64,000 nt of DNA, taken from the NCBI RefSeq assembly GCF_900176515.1, contig NZ_FWXV01000004.1, positions 310,001 to 374,000 on the forward strand. Reading direction: 5' to 3'. Below the pieces are notes generated by a model, which did not search any database, was not told the DNA's origin, and was given only the letters and a program-made list of their open reading frames with translations. The stretch comes from Kibdelosporangium aridum. Its GTDB lineage: Bacteria > Actinomycetota > Actinomycetes > Mycobacteriales > Pseudonocardiaceae. The stretch's first letter is position 1; each line of letters begins with the position of its first letter. Made by a program: the position numbers and the translations under genes. Positions 42,991 through 52,233 of this stretch are shown here, piece after piece.

Positions 42991-43689
42991 TCAAGCAGGT
43001 GGGGCGACCTGGGCGCCAGGCTGGTTCGACCGCCGCAGAGACTCGGCGACGAAGCCGTTGGCTTTCAACTCCTCCACCACCGCACGCAAGAACTCCACGC
43101 TCTCCGCTGACCGCGACCTCGTAGTCCCAACCGCCTGCTGGATCTGCATGAAAGCGCCCTCGACCAGCCGGTACTCCGGATAAGCCGTGACGAACTCGGT
43201 CAGCGGCTGCCGGATCCCCGCCGCCGCTTCCAAATCCTGCTCCACAAACACCGTCGTTCCCTCTGAACCGCGGACTATCGAAGCGTTCTGCAGAGTCCTG
43301 GTCAGGTACAAGTCGTAGGCCGAACCTTCCTTCACGCCGATTCGCACGCCTTCCCGGTCCACGTCCGAAACGGTCTTCAACTCCGAATCGACCGGTACCG
43401 CGAACACGCCCTCAATCAGCACATAAGGCGCCGTGAATGCGACCTCCGCAGCCCGTGCGGGTTCGATGGCGAGGAAACAAATGTCCGATTGCCCGGACTT
43501 CATTGACTCGAACGACTTCTTCGCCGCGTCGAAGCACAGGAACTCCACCGGTACATCCAGGCGCCTGCCCAGTTCCCTGGCGATGTCCACGGTCACGCCA
43601 GTCGGCTCTGCCGCTGTTCCCTGGGCCAGGACGGGATTGCCTAGGTTGATCGAGACGCGGAGGACTCCGGTTGGCGCAAGATCGTTCAT
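42991..43689 (-). CDS. Amino-acid-type substrate-binding domain protein without signal peptide
   Basis: 232 residues from ATG 43689. The fold is that of bacterial extracellular solute-binding family 3: LRVSINLGNPVLAQ, GVTVDIARELGRRL, SDICFLAIEPARAAEVAFTAPY and GVKEGSAYDLYLTRTL. There is neither signal peptide nor lipobox at this start, and upstream in-frame residues do not provide one. No permease or ATPase genes are near. It may be a cytoplasmic sensor domain, or the true start may lie upstream (low likelihood). Confidence 0.82.
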   Translation of the reverse strand: MNDLAPTGVLRVSINLGNPVLAQGTAAEPTGVTVDIARELGRRLDVPVEFLCFDAAKKSFESMKSGQSDICFLAIEPARAAEVAFTAPYVLIEGVFAVPVDSELKTVSDVDREGVRIGVKEGSAYDLYLTRTLQNASIVRGSEGTTVFVEQDLEAAAGIRQPLTEFVTAYPEYRLVEGAFMQIQQAVGTTRSRSAESVEFLRAVVEELKANGFVAESLRRSNQPGAQVAPPA

Positions 43690-43774
43690 GAATCCACCGT
43701 ATCGCGCCGGGAAAATGCGACGACTGTCACCGCAACCTGAACATCTTTCGCGCGTCCGGCTGGTCATCTCACTC

Positions 43775-43786
43775 CGCGTATACGCG
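43775..43786. promoter_or_regulatory. Palindrome in a divergent promoter
   Basis: CGCGTATACGCG is a perfect 12-bp palindrome between the two divergent start codons (43689 and 43808), with GCGTAT repeated nearby at 43791-43796. Operator candidate; binder unknown. Confidence 0.4.
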
Positions 43787-43807
43787 AATTGCGTATGGTG
43801 GGCTTCG

Positions 43808-44602
43808 ATGACTTCCTCCCTGCCGATCGCTCCATCACCGCCCCAGCGACGCAGGCCCAAAAGGCGCGGCGTGCCCAAGGTCCTTATCCTCGGCCTGCTG
43901 GTGGGCGTGATCGTGGCTGCCTACCTCGTGCTGCGCGATGACGGCGAGGAGCCGCGGCGTCGCCCGCAGGCGTTCCCCGTGCCCGAGCTCACGCCGCAGG
44001 CGCGCACGACAGTGCCGTTCCAGGCACCGCCGATCGACATGGCCAGGGTGCCCGAGTTGAGCCGCCGGATGCAGATCCCCGAGCGAATGCTCGTCGCGTA
44101 CGCCAAGGCCGAGGAACTCCAGCGGCAGACCGACCCCGCTTGTGGGATTTCGTGGACGATGCTCGCGGGCATCGGCCGCAAGGAGTCGTTCCACGGCCGG
44201 ATCAACAGCACCTCGATCAACCAGGACGGCACGCTGTCCAAGCCGATCATCGGCGTCCCGCTGGACGGTTCGCCCGGCTTCCGTGCGGTCAAGGACACCG
44301 ACAAGGGTGCGATGGACCAGGACACCACCTGGGACCGCGCGGTCGGCCCGATGCAGTTCATCCCGACCACGTGGAAGCGCTATGCCGTTCGGGTCAGCGG
44401 TGACGGTCAACCCGCCGACCCACAGCAGGTGGACGACGCCGCGGCGACGGCCGCCCGGTACCTGTGCGCGGTCGGCGACAACGAGCTGACCAGTCCGCAG
44501 GGCTGGTGGAAGGCCGTGATGACGTACAACGAGTCTGTCTCGTACGCCAGAGACGTGTTCAGCGGCCAGGACGCCTACGCCAAGGCCGTGCAGTCCCAGT
44601 GA
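43808..44602 (+). CDS. Membrane-anchored lytic transglycosylase
   Basis: 264 residues from ATG 43808. One N-terminal membrane segment (about 24-43, VLILGLLVGVIVAAYLVL) after a positively charged stretch. The transglycosylase domain (about 95-260) shows SWTMLAGIGRKESFHG with the catalytic Glu, TTWDRAVGPMQFIPTTWKRYA and AATAARYLCAVGD. It cleaves peptidoglycan glycan strands with formation of an anhydro end. It resembles the protein encoded at 58601-59857 in the same domain, but lacks the long Pro/Thr tail. Confidence 0.9.
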   Translation: MTSSLPIAPSPPQRRRPKRRGVPKVLILGLLVGVIVAAYLVLRDDGEEPRRRPQAFPVPELTPQARTTVPFQAPPIDMARVPELSRRMQIPERMLVAYAKAEELQRQTDPACGISWTMLAGIGRKESFHGRINSTSINQDGTLSKPIIGVPLDGSPGFRAVKDTDKGAMDQDTTWDRAVGPMQFIPTTWKRYAVRVSGDGQPADPQQVDDAAATAARYLCAVGDNELTSPQGWWKAVMTYNESVSYARDVFSGQDAYAKAVQSQ

Positions 44603-44758
44603 GCGGCACCCGTTTGGTCGAACGGATGCGTCTGCTTACTTCCCGTTAATCCACTGCGCGTGTGGCGTTCACCTTCCGCACGCTCTGGAATCCACCCATG
44701 GGATGAATTGTCGGCCCCGACCGCGGATCGGTGACCCGTTCTCGGTCGGGGAGGGGAT

Positions 44759-45136
44759 ATGGCGAGATTCCAATGTTTCAGAACGGATGGCAGCGGCGTC
44801 AGATGGCGGCTGCTCGGCGGCAACAACCGTGTACTGGGGGTTTCAGTACGAGGGCATACCGATCACGGCTCCGCTGTGCGGGAATTGGACGCGCTGCGGG
44901 ATGTCGCACAGGACGCCCGGCTGGAATTCGAACGGTCGCTCGCCGGCCAGTGGTGGTGGCAACTGTCCATTTCAGACGTGCCCATTGCCAGGTCGGCGCA
45001 GGGGTTCGCCCGCAAGATCGACGCTGACCTGGCCGCGAAGCGGTTCATCAGGCGGGTCGGCGAGGCGTCGCTGGACTCATCGGTAATGGTGTTCCAGCCG
45101 GGACACCGCGGCCGAACAACGAATGTCGTTAATTGA
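44759..45136 (+). CDS. YegP-like (DUF1508) protein
   Basis: 125 residues from ATG 44759 (GAGGGG just upstream). The N-terminal FRTDGSGVRWRLLGGNNRVLGVS matches the short YegP/DUF1508 repeat, which folds as a small beta-hairpin unit. The rest (about 35-125) contains GQWWWQLSISDVPIARSAQGF, a second weaker copy of the repeat. No export signal. Function unknown. Confidence 0.7.
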   Translation: MARFQCFRTDGSGVRWRLLGGNNRVLGVSVRGHTDHGSAVRELDALRDVAQDARLEFERSLAGQWWWQLSISDVPIARSAQGFARKIDADLAAKRFIRRVGEASLDSSVMVFQPGHRGRTTNVVN

Positions 45137-45267
45137 CAACCACATGAACGCGCCTGCTCCCACCCTTGGCAGGCGTGCGAACACGGTGCGGAAGGCCTTC
45201 TCGGTGCCTCGCGCTGGGTTCGAAGATTTCCAGCGCACGCACTCCGCTTGCCACGAAGGAGGAAACC

Positions 45268-45777
45268 TTGCGTACACGCTTGCTCTCCGGGATTGTCAGC
45301 GCAATGCTCGCGGCCGGTGTGATGGCCGTATCGGTGGTACCCGCCAATGCGGAAACCGCGTACGAAGCCAGGTTCGTCAAGGGCCAGACCGTTGTCACAG
45401 TGGACTCCGGGGCTGCCTTCGCGTTGCGGTTCTTCAAGGTTGAGCTGGACACGTTAAGACCGGCCACCGCGGCCGCACCTGCGTACACGTTCCCGGTCTT
45501 CGGATACCCGCACGACGGCACCACTGAGCTGGCCGGTGGGTTCAAGTTCACCGCCAACGACAAGTGCTTCTTCGCCTACGCGCCGGTCGTCAACACCAGG
45601 ACCGGTGTGGTCAAGGCGTGGGTCAACGGCGGTGAGCGGATCGACCTGTTCAAGATCGACGGTGCCAAGCTGGTGCTGACCGAGGCGGGCGCGAAGGGGC
45701 TCAACGATGCCCTTGGCTTCACCGGCCTGTTCACCGCGGGCTTTCTCTTCGGCACCTACCAGACAACGCTGAACTGA
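45268..45777 (+). CDS. Small secreted protein of unknown function
   Basis: 169 residues. TTG 45268 is chosen because AAGGAGG at 45257-45263 lies at ideal distance and the product begins with a signal peptide (MRTRLLSGIVSAMLAAGVM, cleavage after ANA). The mature part is beta-rich (about 140 residues) with TVDSGAAFALRFFKVELDTL and AGFLFGTYQTTL. I do not recognise a family. A strong hairpin follows, so it is a stand-alone unit. Confidence 0.72.
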   Translation: MRTRLLSGIVSAMLAAGVMAVSVVPANAETAYEARFVKGQTVVTVDSGAAFALRFFKVELDTLRPATAAAPAYTFPVFGYPHDGTTELAGGFKFTANDKCFFAYAPVVNTRTGVVKAWVNGGERIDLFKIDGAKLVLTEAGAKGLNDALGFTGLFTAGFLFGTYQTTLN

Positions 45778-45785
45778 GTTTTCTC

Positions 45786-45825
45786 GCGGGTACTTTTGCC
45801 GGCTCCGGCTGGCAGAAGTACCCGC
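45786..45825 (+). terminator. Hairpin after the secreted protein gene
   Basis: GCGGGTACTTTTGCC and GGCAGAAGTACCCGC form a 15-bp stem with one T-G wobble around a 10-base loop, 8 bases after the stop. Confidence 0.8.
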
Positions 45826-45952
45826 ACGCCCGAAAGGCCGTGTGGCGGCAGTGGCTCGTTGGCTGCGCGTTCACCTCACGTGCCGGAACCGGACATGACC
45901 GCCGGTTTGGCTGGTGCACGCAAACCTGGGAACTGGGGAGGATCGCGAGCTG

Positions 45953-46939
45953 ATGACCACGGACGTCGACCGGCCAAGACCGGTGCGGCCGTCAGTACCG
46001 CTGTCCGACCGGGTCTTCCGGGGCGTGGTGCGCGCGGCGGGCATCACCGTGCTCGTGATCATGGGGGCGATCGGCCTTTTTCTTGCCTACCAGGCGGTTC
46101 CGACCCTGCGGACGTTCGGCTTCGACTTCTTCACCGAGCCGTCGTTCATCCCGAACCAGGAGAAGCTCGGTATCGCTGCGGTCGGGCTGTTCACGTTGCA
46201 GGTCGCCGGAGTCGCGATCGTGGTGGCCTTCCCACTGGCACTGATGACTGCCCTGTACATCTCGGAATACGCGCCCGGACGGCTCAAGGGTTCACTGATC
46301 GCCTTACTGGACCTGATGGCGGCGATCCCCAGTGTGGTGTACGGCCTGTTCGGGTTCGTCTTCCTGACACCACACATGATCTACCTGTCTCGCTGGCTGT
46401 CGAAGTACCTCGGCTTCCTGCCGTTCTTCGACGTGCGCACCGACGTGAACGCGGCCGCGTGGGAGCAGTCGATGTACACCTCGTCACCGTTCATCGCGGG
46501 GATGGTGGTGGCGATGATGGTGCTGCCGTTCGCCGCGGCGATCATGCGTGAGGTGTTCTCGCAGGCACCCCTCGGTGAGCGGGAAGGCGCACTGGCACTG
46601 GGATCCACCCGCTGGGGCATGATCCGTTCGGTCGTGCTGCCGTTCGGCAAGGGCGGCATCATCGGCGGCACGATGCTCGCGTTGGGGCGCGCGCTCGGCG
46701 AGACGATCGCCGTGGTGATGATCTTGGCGCCGGTGTTCGACATCCGGTTCCGCATCCTGGAGAACGGCGGCGTGACGATCTCTTCGCTGATCGCACTCCG
46801 ATTCGGTGAGGCGACACAGTCCCAGCTGTCCTCGCTGATGGCCGCAGGCCTGGTGCTGTTCCTGTTCACGTTGGTGGTCAACACCATCGCGTCGACGATC
46901 GTGGCCCGTACCCGCAGCGGGTCAGCCACCGAAATCTGA
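45953..46939 (+). CDS. pstC: Phosphate ABC transporter permease PstC
   Basis: 328 residues from ATG 45953. Six hydrophobic segments and the ABC permease loop EGALALGSTRWGMIRSVVLPFGKGG (residues split here), with YISEYAPGRLKG at the typical PstC start of the first domain. It forms the membrane channel with PstA. The gene opens the pstC-pstA-pstS unit 16 bp ahead of pstA. A GTTCACC stretch at 45869-45875 is a possible half PHO box (low confidence). Confidence 0.95.
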   Translation: MTTDVDRPRPVRPSVPLSDRVFRGVVRAAGITVLVIMGAIGLFLAYQAVPTLRTFGFDFFTEPSFIPNQEKLGIAAVGLFTLQVAGVAIVVAFPLALMTALYISEYAPGRLKGSLIALLDLMAAIPSVVYGLFGFVFLTPHMIYLSRWLSKYLGFLPFFDVRTDVNAAAWEQSMYTSSPFIAGMVVAMMVLPFAAAIMREVFSQAPLGEREGALALGSTRWGMIRSVVLPFGKGGIIGGTMLALGRALGETIAVVMILAPVFDIRFRILENGGVTISSLIALRFGEATQSQLSSLMAAGLVLFLFTLVVNTIASTIVARTRSGSATEI

Positions 46940-46954
46940 CGGGGGAGAACGACA

Positions 46955-48073
46955 GTGGCGGCACCGACCATCTCAGAAGAGTCCGTTCACGAGGAACTTG
47001 CCGCACCCGAACCGGAGATCGTCGACGACGAGCCGCGCAAGCGGGAACTGCACAGCAGGACACTCGACGACGTACTCGCGGCAGTGGGTTCGGTGCTCGG
47101 CGCGCTCGGCCTGGTGTGGGTGCTGTACGAGAACGTGTTGCCGACATCGGGTCCCCTGGGTTTCTTCGTGTCCTGGTTCGTGGTGTTCGTGTTGATGTAC
47201 GCGGGCGTCACGGCCATGAGGCATCCGCGCGTGGTCATGGCTGACCGGGTGGTGTCCGCCGTGGTTCACGCGTTCGCCGGTTTGGTCGGGCTCTGCGTTC
47301 TGCTCGTGATCGGCTACACCGCGGTCCGCGGCGCGGAAGCGTTGATCCACGTCAACTTCTTCACCACCGACCTGAGCAGCGCGGGCCCGCTCGACCCGCT
47401 CACCGTCGGCGGTGTGCTGCACGCCCTGGTGGGCACACTGGTGGAGATCCTGATCGCGGTCGTGATCACGTTGCCGCTTGGCATCGGGACCGCGGTGTAC
47501 CTCAACGAAGTCGGCGGCCGGGCCGCCCGTCTGGTTCGGACGGTCGTCGAGGCGATGACCGCGTTGCCGTCCATTGTGGCCGGTCTGTTCATCCTGACCA
47601 CCGTGGTGCTGATGGCCGGTTTCCAGCGCAGCGGCCTGGCCGCGGCGCTGGCGATCAGCGTGATGATGCTGCCGATCATCGCCCGGTCGGCCGAGGTGGT
47701 TCTGCGGGTCGTGCCGGGTGGCCTGCGCGAGGCCAGCCTCGCACTTGGCGCGTCGCAGTGGCAGACCGTGTGGCGAGTCGTGCTGCCGACCGCGCGTCCG
47801 GCGCTGGCCACCGCACTGATCCTGGGCATCGCCCGTGGCATCGGTGAGACGTCCCCGGTGCTGCTCACCGCCGGGTACACGACGTACCTGTCGTTCGATC
47901 CGACGTCGGGGCCGATGGTCTCGCTGCCGCTGATGACCTATCAGCTGTCCCGATCTCCTGAGCTGGTGGACCAAGCACGTGCGTTCGGCGCCGCAACGGT
48001 TCTGCTGCTCGTCGTGTTGCTGTTGTTCGTGGTCGCGCGCGTCGTCGCGCAGCGGTCGAAGACCGGAAGGTGA
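46955..48073 (+). CDS. pstA: Phosphate ABC transporter permease PstA
   Basis: 372 residues, GTG start, longer than usual because of an N-terminal acidic extension of about 45 residues and a two-helix membrane part (about 45-110). The six-helix permease core follows, with YLNEVGGRAARLVRTVVEAM and the coupling loop EASLALGASQWQTVWRVVLP. Pairs with PstC. Confidence 0.95.
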   Translation: MAAPTISEESVHEELAAPEPEIVDDEPRKRELHSRTLDDVLAAVGSVLGALGLVWVLYENVLPTSGPLGFFVSWFVVFVLMYAGVTAMRHPRVVMADRVVSAVVHAFAGLVGLCVLLVIGYTAVRGAEALIHVNFFTTDLSSAGPLDPLTVGGVLHALVGTLVEILIAVVITLPLGIGTAVYLNEVGGRAARLVRTVVEAMTALPSIVAGLFILTTVVLMAGFQRSGLAAALAISVMMLPIIARSAEVVLRVVPGGLREASLALGASQWQTVWRVVLPTARPALATALILGIARGIGETSPVLLTAGYTTYLSFDPTSGPMVSLPLMTYQLSRSPELVDQARAFGAATVLLLVVLLLFVVARVVAQRSKTGR

Positions 48074-48076
48074 CTG

Positions 48077-49687
48077 ATGATGAAGCGGATGGCCGCCATG
48101 CTGGTCGTCGCCGTCCTACTCGCCGTGACATCGTCCGTCGGATCGGCGCAGGCGCAGAACTACGTGCAGATCAACGGTTCCGGTTCGACGTGGAGCGGGA
48201 ACGCGCTGGCGCAGTGGGTCGCGGACGTGAAGAACGTCGGTATGCGAGTGGACTACGGCGCGATCGGGTCCAGCCAGGGCAGGCTGCAGTTCGCCCAGAA
48301 GCTCACGCACTTCGGTGTGTCGGAGATCCCGTACGGGATCAGGGACGAACTCACTGGCACGACGGACAACTCGAACAACCGGCCGTTCGCCTACATGCCG
48401 ATCGTGGCAGGCGGTACCGCGTTCATGTACCACCTGCGAAAGGGCGGGCAGCTGGTGCGCAACGTGCGGCTGTCCGGCGAGACCATTACGAGGATCTTCG
48501 CCGGTGAGATCACCAACTGGGCTGATCCGGCGATCACCAAGGACATGAACGGTGAGGCGCTGCCCTCGAAGAAGATCATCCCGATCATCCGCTCGGACGG
48601 CTCGGGCACATCGGCCCAGTTCACCAAGTGGATGGCCGAACGGCACGGCAACATCTGGAAACGCGGCATGACGTCGTACTTCCCGCAGGTCGCCGGATCG
48701 GTGGCCAAGGGCAGTTCCACCGACATGGCGCAGTACATCTCGGCCCAGTACGGCGAAGGCGCGATCGGCTACGTCGAATATTCCTACGCACGGGCGCAGA
48801 ACTTCCCAGTGGCCAAGGTGCTCAACAACGCCGGGTACTTCACCGAGCCGACCGATTACAACGTCGCGGTGGCCCTGCAGGCAGCGAAGATCAACAAATC
48901 CAACCCGAACGATCCGGCCACGTATCTGACCCAGGACCTGAGCGGTGTCTACGTTTTCGACGACAAGCGCACATATCCGCTTTCCTCGTACTCGTACATG
49001 ATCCTGCCGACAGCCGTCGACGGGAAGATCAACAACGAGACCGGCTTCACGCTCGGCGCCTTCGCCTACTACTTCCTGTGCCAGGGACAGCAGAAAGCCG
49101 GTCCACTCGGGTATTCACCACTGCCGCTGAACCTGGTGCAGGCCGGCTACGAGCAGGTGCACAAGATCCCGGGCTCGGAGAAGAAGTCGTTGGACGCCAG
49201 GGGATGCAACAACCCGACGTTCGACCCGAACAACCCCGGCTCGAACAAGCTGGCGACGACCGCGCCGATGCCGCAGGAGTGCGACAAGGCCGGGCAGGGA
49301 CCGTGTGGCAACGGTGGCGGCGGCGGTGCCGGTGGTGGCGGTGCCGGAGGCGGCGCGGGTGGTGGCGCTGGCGGGGCGGGTGGCGGCAACGGCTCGCAGA
49401 ACGGCGGCCCAGGCGGCACCGGAGATCCGAACAATCCCGACGGTGGCGGCCCGCAGATCGACCCGATCACCGGCGAGCCGATCGGATCCGGCGGTGGCGA
49501 TGGAACGGGCTCCGGCGCGAGTGGTGTCGCCACCGAACTCGCGGCCAGCCGCTCCGGCACCAACACGATGCTGGGCGTGCTCGCCGCCATCGAACTTGTG
49601 CTTGTCCTAGTGGTTCCCGCGATTGTCGCGCGGGCGGTCAGCAGGCGGCGTGCGATCCGCGCCGATCAAGAGGGGACATCGAGATGA
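48077..49687 (+). CDS. pstS: Phosphate-binding protein PstS with C-terminal membrane anchor
   Basis: 536 residues. Signal peptide 1-26 without lipobox. The PBP fold (about 28-370) has NGSGSTWSG, the phosphate-binding SDGSGTSAQFTKW and a GGTAFMYHL segment. A Gly-rich linker (about 410-480, GGGGGAGG type) leads to a C-terminal hydrophobic helix (about 500-520, LGVLAAIELVLVLVVPAIV) and a basic tail. So PstS here is tethered by its C-terminus rather than by lipid. Overlaps the next gene by ATGA. Confidence 0.93.
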   Translation: MMKRMAAMLVVAVLLAVTSSVGSAQAQNYVQINGSGSTWSGNALAQWVADVKNVGMRVDYGAIGSSQGRLQFAQKLTHFGVSEIPYGIRDELTGTTDNSNNRPFAYMPIVAGGTAFMYHLRKGGQLVRNVRLSGETITRIFAGEITNWADPAITKDMNGEALPSKKIIPIIRSDGSGTSAQFTKWMAERHGNIWKRGMTSYFPQVAGSVAKGSSTDMAQYISAQYGEGAIGYVEYSYARAQNFPVAKVLNNAGYFTEPTDYNVAVALQAAKINKSNPNDPATYLTQDLSGVYVFDDKRTYPLSSYSYMILPTAVDGKINNETGFTLGAFAYYFLCQGQQKAGPLGYSPLPLNLVQAGYEQVHKIPGSEKKSLDARGCNNPTFDPNNPGSNKLATTAPMPQECDKAGQGPCGNGGGGGAGGGGAGGGAGGGAGGAGGGNGSQNGGPGGTGDPNNPDGGGPQIDPITGEPIGSGGGDGTGSGASGVATELAASRSGTNTMLGVLAAIELVLVLVVPAIVARAVSRRRAIRADQEGTSR

Positions 49688-52233
49688 GAACCCGGATCAC
49701 CACCGCGATCCCGTGGCTGGCACTGACCAACGTGATCGCCTTCCTCGCCGCCGGACTGGTGATTCTGCTGCCGATACCCGCGGCTGGCCAGACGGTTTCC
49801 TCGGCACAAACGCAGACCAAGCCGTTGGACGCCCGCTATGACAAGGGCGGGACGCGTTACACGGCGTCGGTGACCGTGTCGCAGACGACGGATCTGGTGC
49901 ACCAGAAGGTAAAGGTGTCCTGGTCGGGGCTGCGGCCGACCACCGCGCAGGGCACGTACCCGGTGGTGATCATGCAGTGCTGGGGCAAAGCCGCCGAAGT
50001 GACCCAGCAGACCTGCTGGAACGCCGGGACGAACGTCGGTACGCAGCGACTGGGGTTCGGCTTGCACGATGTGTTGTTCAACGCCACCGACCCGGCGACG
50101 AAAGCAGTCTTCGGTGACACGCCGTCGGAGAACTCCGTGGTGCCGTTCAAGGCACGCGACGACGGCCTGCTGTACAACGGCTGGCAGAGCAGCGAGGGCT
50201 GGGGCAAGGACGCGGAAGGCAAGGACAAGGTCACCAAGACCAACCCGACCGGTTTCTCCGTCGCGACCAGCAACGCGGTCATGCCCGGCACGTATGTGGG
50301 CAGAACCGGCGCGAACGGCTCAGGTGAGCACGACATCGAGCTGCTGACCGAGTTCGAGCTGAAGCACCTTGGCTGCGGCAGCACCAGTCCTTGTTCCCTG
50401 GTCGTGATCCCGGTCGGTGATCCGCACTGCAACGCCAGCAGGGACGCCCAGTGCCTGTCCTCCGCCAGCGCCAGTCTGCGCAACGCGACTACGTGGATGT
50501 GGCCGACGAACTGGTCGCGCCGCGTCGCGTTCGATTTGTCGTTCCGGGAATCTCCCGAGGCCTGCAAGCTCGACGACCGGCTGGAGACGGGTCTGGCCGG
50601 CTCGTGGTACGCGTACCAGCTGCTGAACAACAGCTGGCGCCCAAAGTTCTGCAACGACGAGAACCTGTTCAAGCTCGGCTACACGGCTTTGTCCGACGGT
50701 GACGCTCGAGGGCTCTTCGGGACCGCACTCGCCAGCACATGGCAGGACGGGTCGACCAACGCCCTGCTCACGTCAAGGGCAATGGCGGGCGAACCGGTCA
50801 AACCCTTTGTGTACGCGCCGGTCACCGTGAGCAGCGTGGCGGTGTCGTTCATCCTGGACGCGCCGGACGGCACCAAAGAGGTGACCGAGCTGAAACTCAA
50901 CGCACGGCTGCTGGCCAAGCTGTTCACCCAGTCCTACCGGACGACGGCCGCGGCGGGCGCGGAACACCCGGCGCTGAAGAACAATCCCAAGTGGTGGGGC
51001 GCGGATCCGGAGTTCGCCGCGTTGAACCCGAGCCTGGCCGGTCTTGCCGCGTTGACGCGGGAAGGTTCGGAGTACCCGGTGTTCTCGATCGGTGACATGG
51101 ACGCGCTCTACGCGCTGACGGCGTACATCGCGGCCGACAAGGACGCGGTGGCGTGGCTCAACGGAGCCAACGACGGTTACGGCATGTTCGTCAACCCGTG
51201 GTATCACCACTACCAGCTGCCCGTCGGTCTGTTGGAGCTGCGGGACGACTGGGTCGTCACGGACGAGCGAAGCCCGTTCAAGGGCGAGAAACTGTTGGGG
51301 CAGCACGCGAACACGGCGGACAACATCAACGTCGGCGCGGTTGCGGCCACGCAGGCGTGGCCGACGGCGTTCATCAACCGGTCCTGCACGCCGGACCCGG
51401 ACCCGGCGAAACCACCGACTTGTGTCTTCAAACGGAAGGATCAGCGGCAGGTCGGCGGACAGCGGGCGATGCTGGCTGTCACATCACTCGGGGACTCGAA
51501 GGTGTACGGGCTCCGGCAGGCCGCGTTGCAGACGGCTGCAGGCAAGTTCGTCGCGCCGGACGACTACTCGGTCGCGCAGGCGTTGCGTGGCACCAAGCTC
51601 GACGAGAAAACCGGTGTGCTGAGCACCGACTTCGAGAAGCTGCACCCCGACGCGTACCCAGGGATGTCCATTGTGTACGCCGGAATTCCGACAACCGGTC
51701 TGAGCCCGGCGACGGCGGGTAACTACGCGAAGTTCCTTGACTATGCGGCGGAGCCAGGTCAGGTCCGGGGCTACGCGGCGGGTCAGCTACCGGACGGTTA
51801 CGTGCCGTTGAGCGAGCCGCTGCGGGAACAGACCCGCAACGCGGCGAAGGCCGTGCGCGAGCAGAAGGGCGAGGTCCCGCCGCCACCGGCAAGTCTGGCC
51901 GAGGACCCGGCGGCCGGATTGCTACCGCCCGTCGGCGGCGGCGGAGGTGCCACCAATGGGGCTGCTGGCGGCGGCGGTGCGGGCGCCAACGCGCCTGCCC
52001 CGGGCGCTTCGCCGAGTGCGTCGCCCACGGGCGCGCCCACTGTGGACAAAGCGGCGACGTCCGTGGCCACTCGTACCGACTCGTCCGGGTTGGCCAAGTG
52101 GGTGCTGCCCGGCCTGCTGGCCATCGCGGTGCTGGCCGGTCTGATCGCGTTCGGTGCGATGGTGTGGACTCAGCCTGACCATCCCGTCCGCCGTGCACTG
52201 CGGGCCGCGGCCGATCGACTCCGCCGCTCATGA
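49684..52233 (+). CDS. Large secreted PBP-like protein with C-terminal membrane anchor
   Basis: 849 residues, translationally coupled to pstS (ATGA overlap). Signal peptide about 1-35. A large beta-rich N-terminal half (about 40-330, with Cys pairs such as CWGKAAEVTQQTC) precedes a PstS-like binding region (about 330-680, NNPKWWGADPEFAALNPSLAG, YRTTAAAG). A Pro/Gly/Ala-rich linker (about 725-790) and a C-terminal hydrophobic helix (about 807-829) with a basic tail follow. Probably a partner of the phosphate transporter at the cell surface. Function not established. Confidence 0.8.
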   Translation: MRTRITTAIPWLALTNVIAFLAAGLVILLPIPAAGQTVSSAQTQTKPLDARYDKGGTRYTASVTVSQTTDLVHQKVKVSWSGLRPTTAQGTYPVVIMQCWGKAAEVTQQTCWNAGTNVGTQRLGFGLHDVLFNATDPATKAVFGDTPSENSVVPFKARDDGLLYNGWQSSEGWGKDAEGKDKVTKTNPTGFSVATSNAVMPGTYVGRTGANGSGEHDIELLTEFELKHLGCGSTSPCSLVVIPVGDPHCNASRDAQCLSSASASLRNATTWMWPTNWSRRVAFDLSFRESPEACKLDDRLETGLAGSWYAYQLLNNSWRPKFCNDENLFKLGYTALSDGDARGLFGTALASTWQDGSTNALLTSRAMAGEPVKPFVYAPVTVSSVAVSFILDAPDGTKEVTELKLNARLLAKLFTQSYRTTAAAGAEHPALKNNPKWWGADPEFAALNPSLAGLAALTREGSEYPVFSIGDMDALYALTAYIAADKDAVAWLNGANDGYGMFVNPWYHHYQLPVGLLELRDDWVVTDERSPFKGEKLLGQHANTADNINVGAVAATQAWPTAFINRSCTPDPDPAKPPTCVFKRKDQRQVGGQRAMLAVTSLGDSKVYGLRQAALQTAAGKFVAPDDYSVAQALRGTKLDEKTGVLSTDFEKLHPDAYPGMSIVYAGIPTTGLSPATAGNYAKFLDYAAEPGQVRGYAAGQLPDGYVPLSEPLREQTRNAAKAVREQKGEVPPPPASLAEDPAAGLLPPVGGGGGATNGAAGGGGAGANAPAPGASPSASPTGAPTVDKAATSVATRTDSSGLAKWVLPGLLAIAVLAGLIAFGAMVWTQPDHPVRRALRAAADRLRRS

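Noticed and set aside
49147..49590. Minus-strand Pro-rich frame opposite the pstS linker
   Set aside because: It reflects the Gly-codon repeat of the PstS linker on the other strand.
48628..49683. Extension of the large PBP-like protein upstream into pstS
   Set aside because: The frame is open but the translated part is the out-of-frame shadow of pstS; ATG 49684 with an ATGA overlap and a signal peptide is the better start.
48077..52233. LPXTG-type sorting signals on the tethered PBP proteins
   Set aside because: The hydrophobic helix and basic tail are present but no LPXTG or LAXTG motif precedes them; the sortase-like neighbour has no catalytic residues either.
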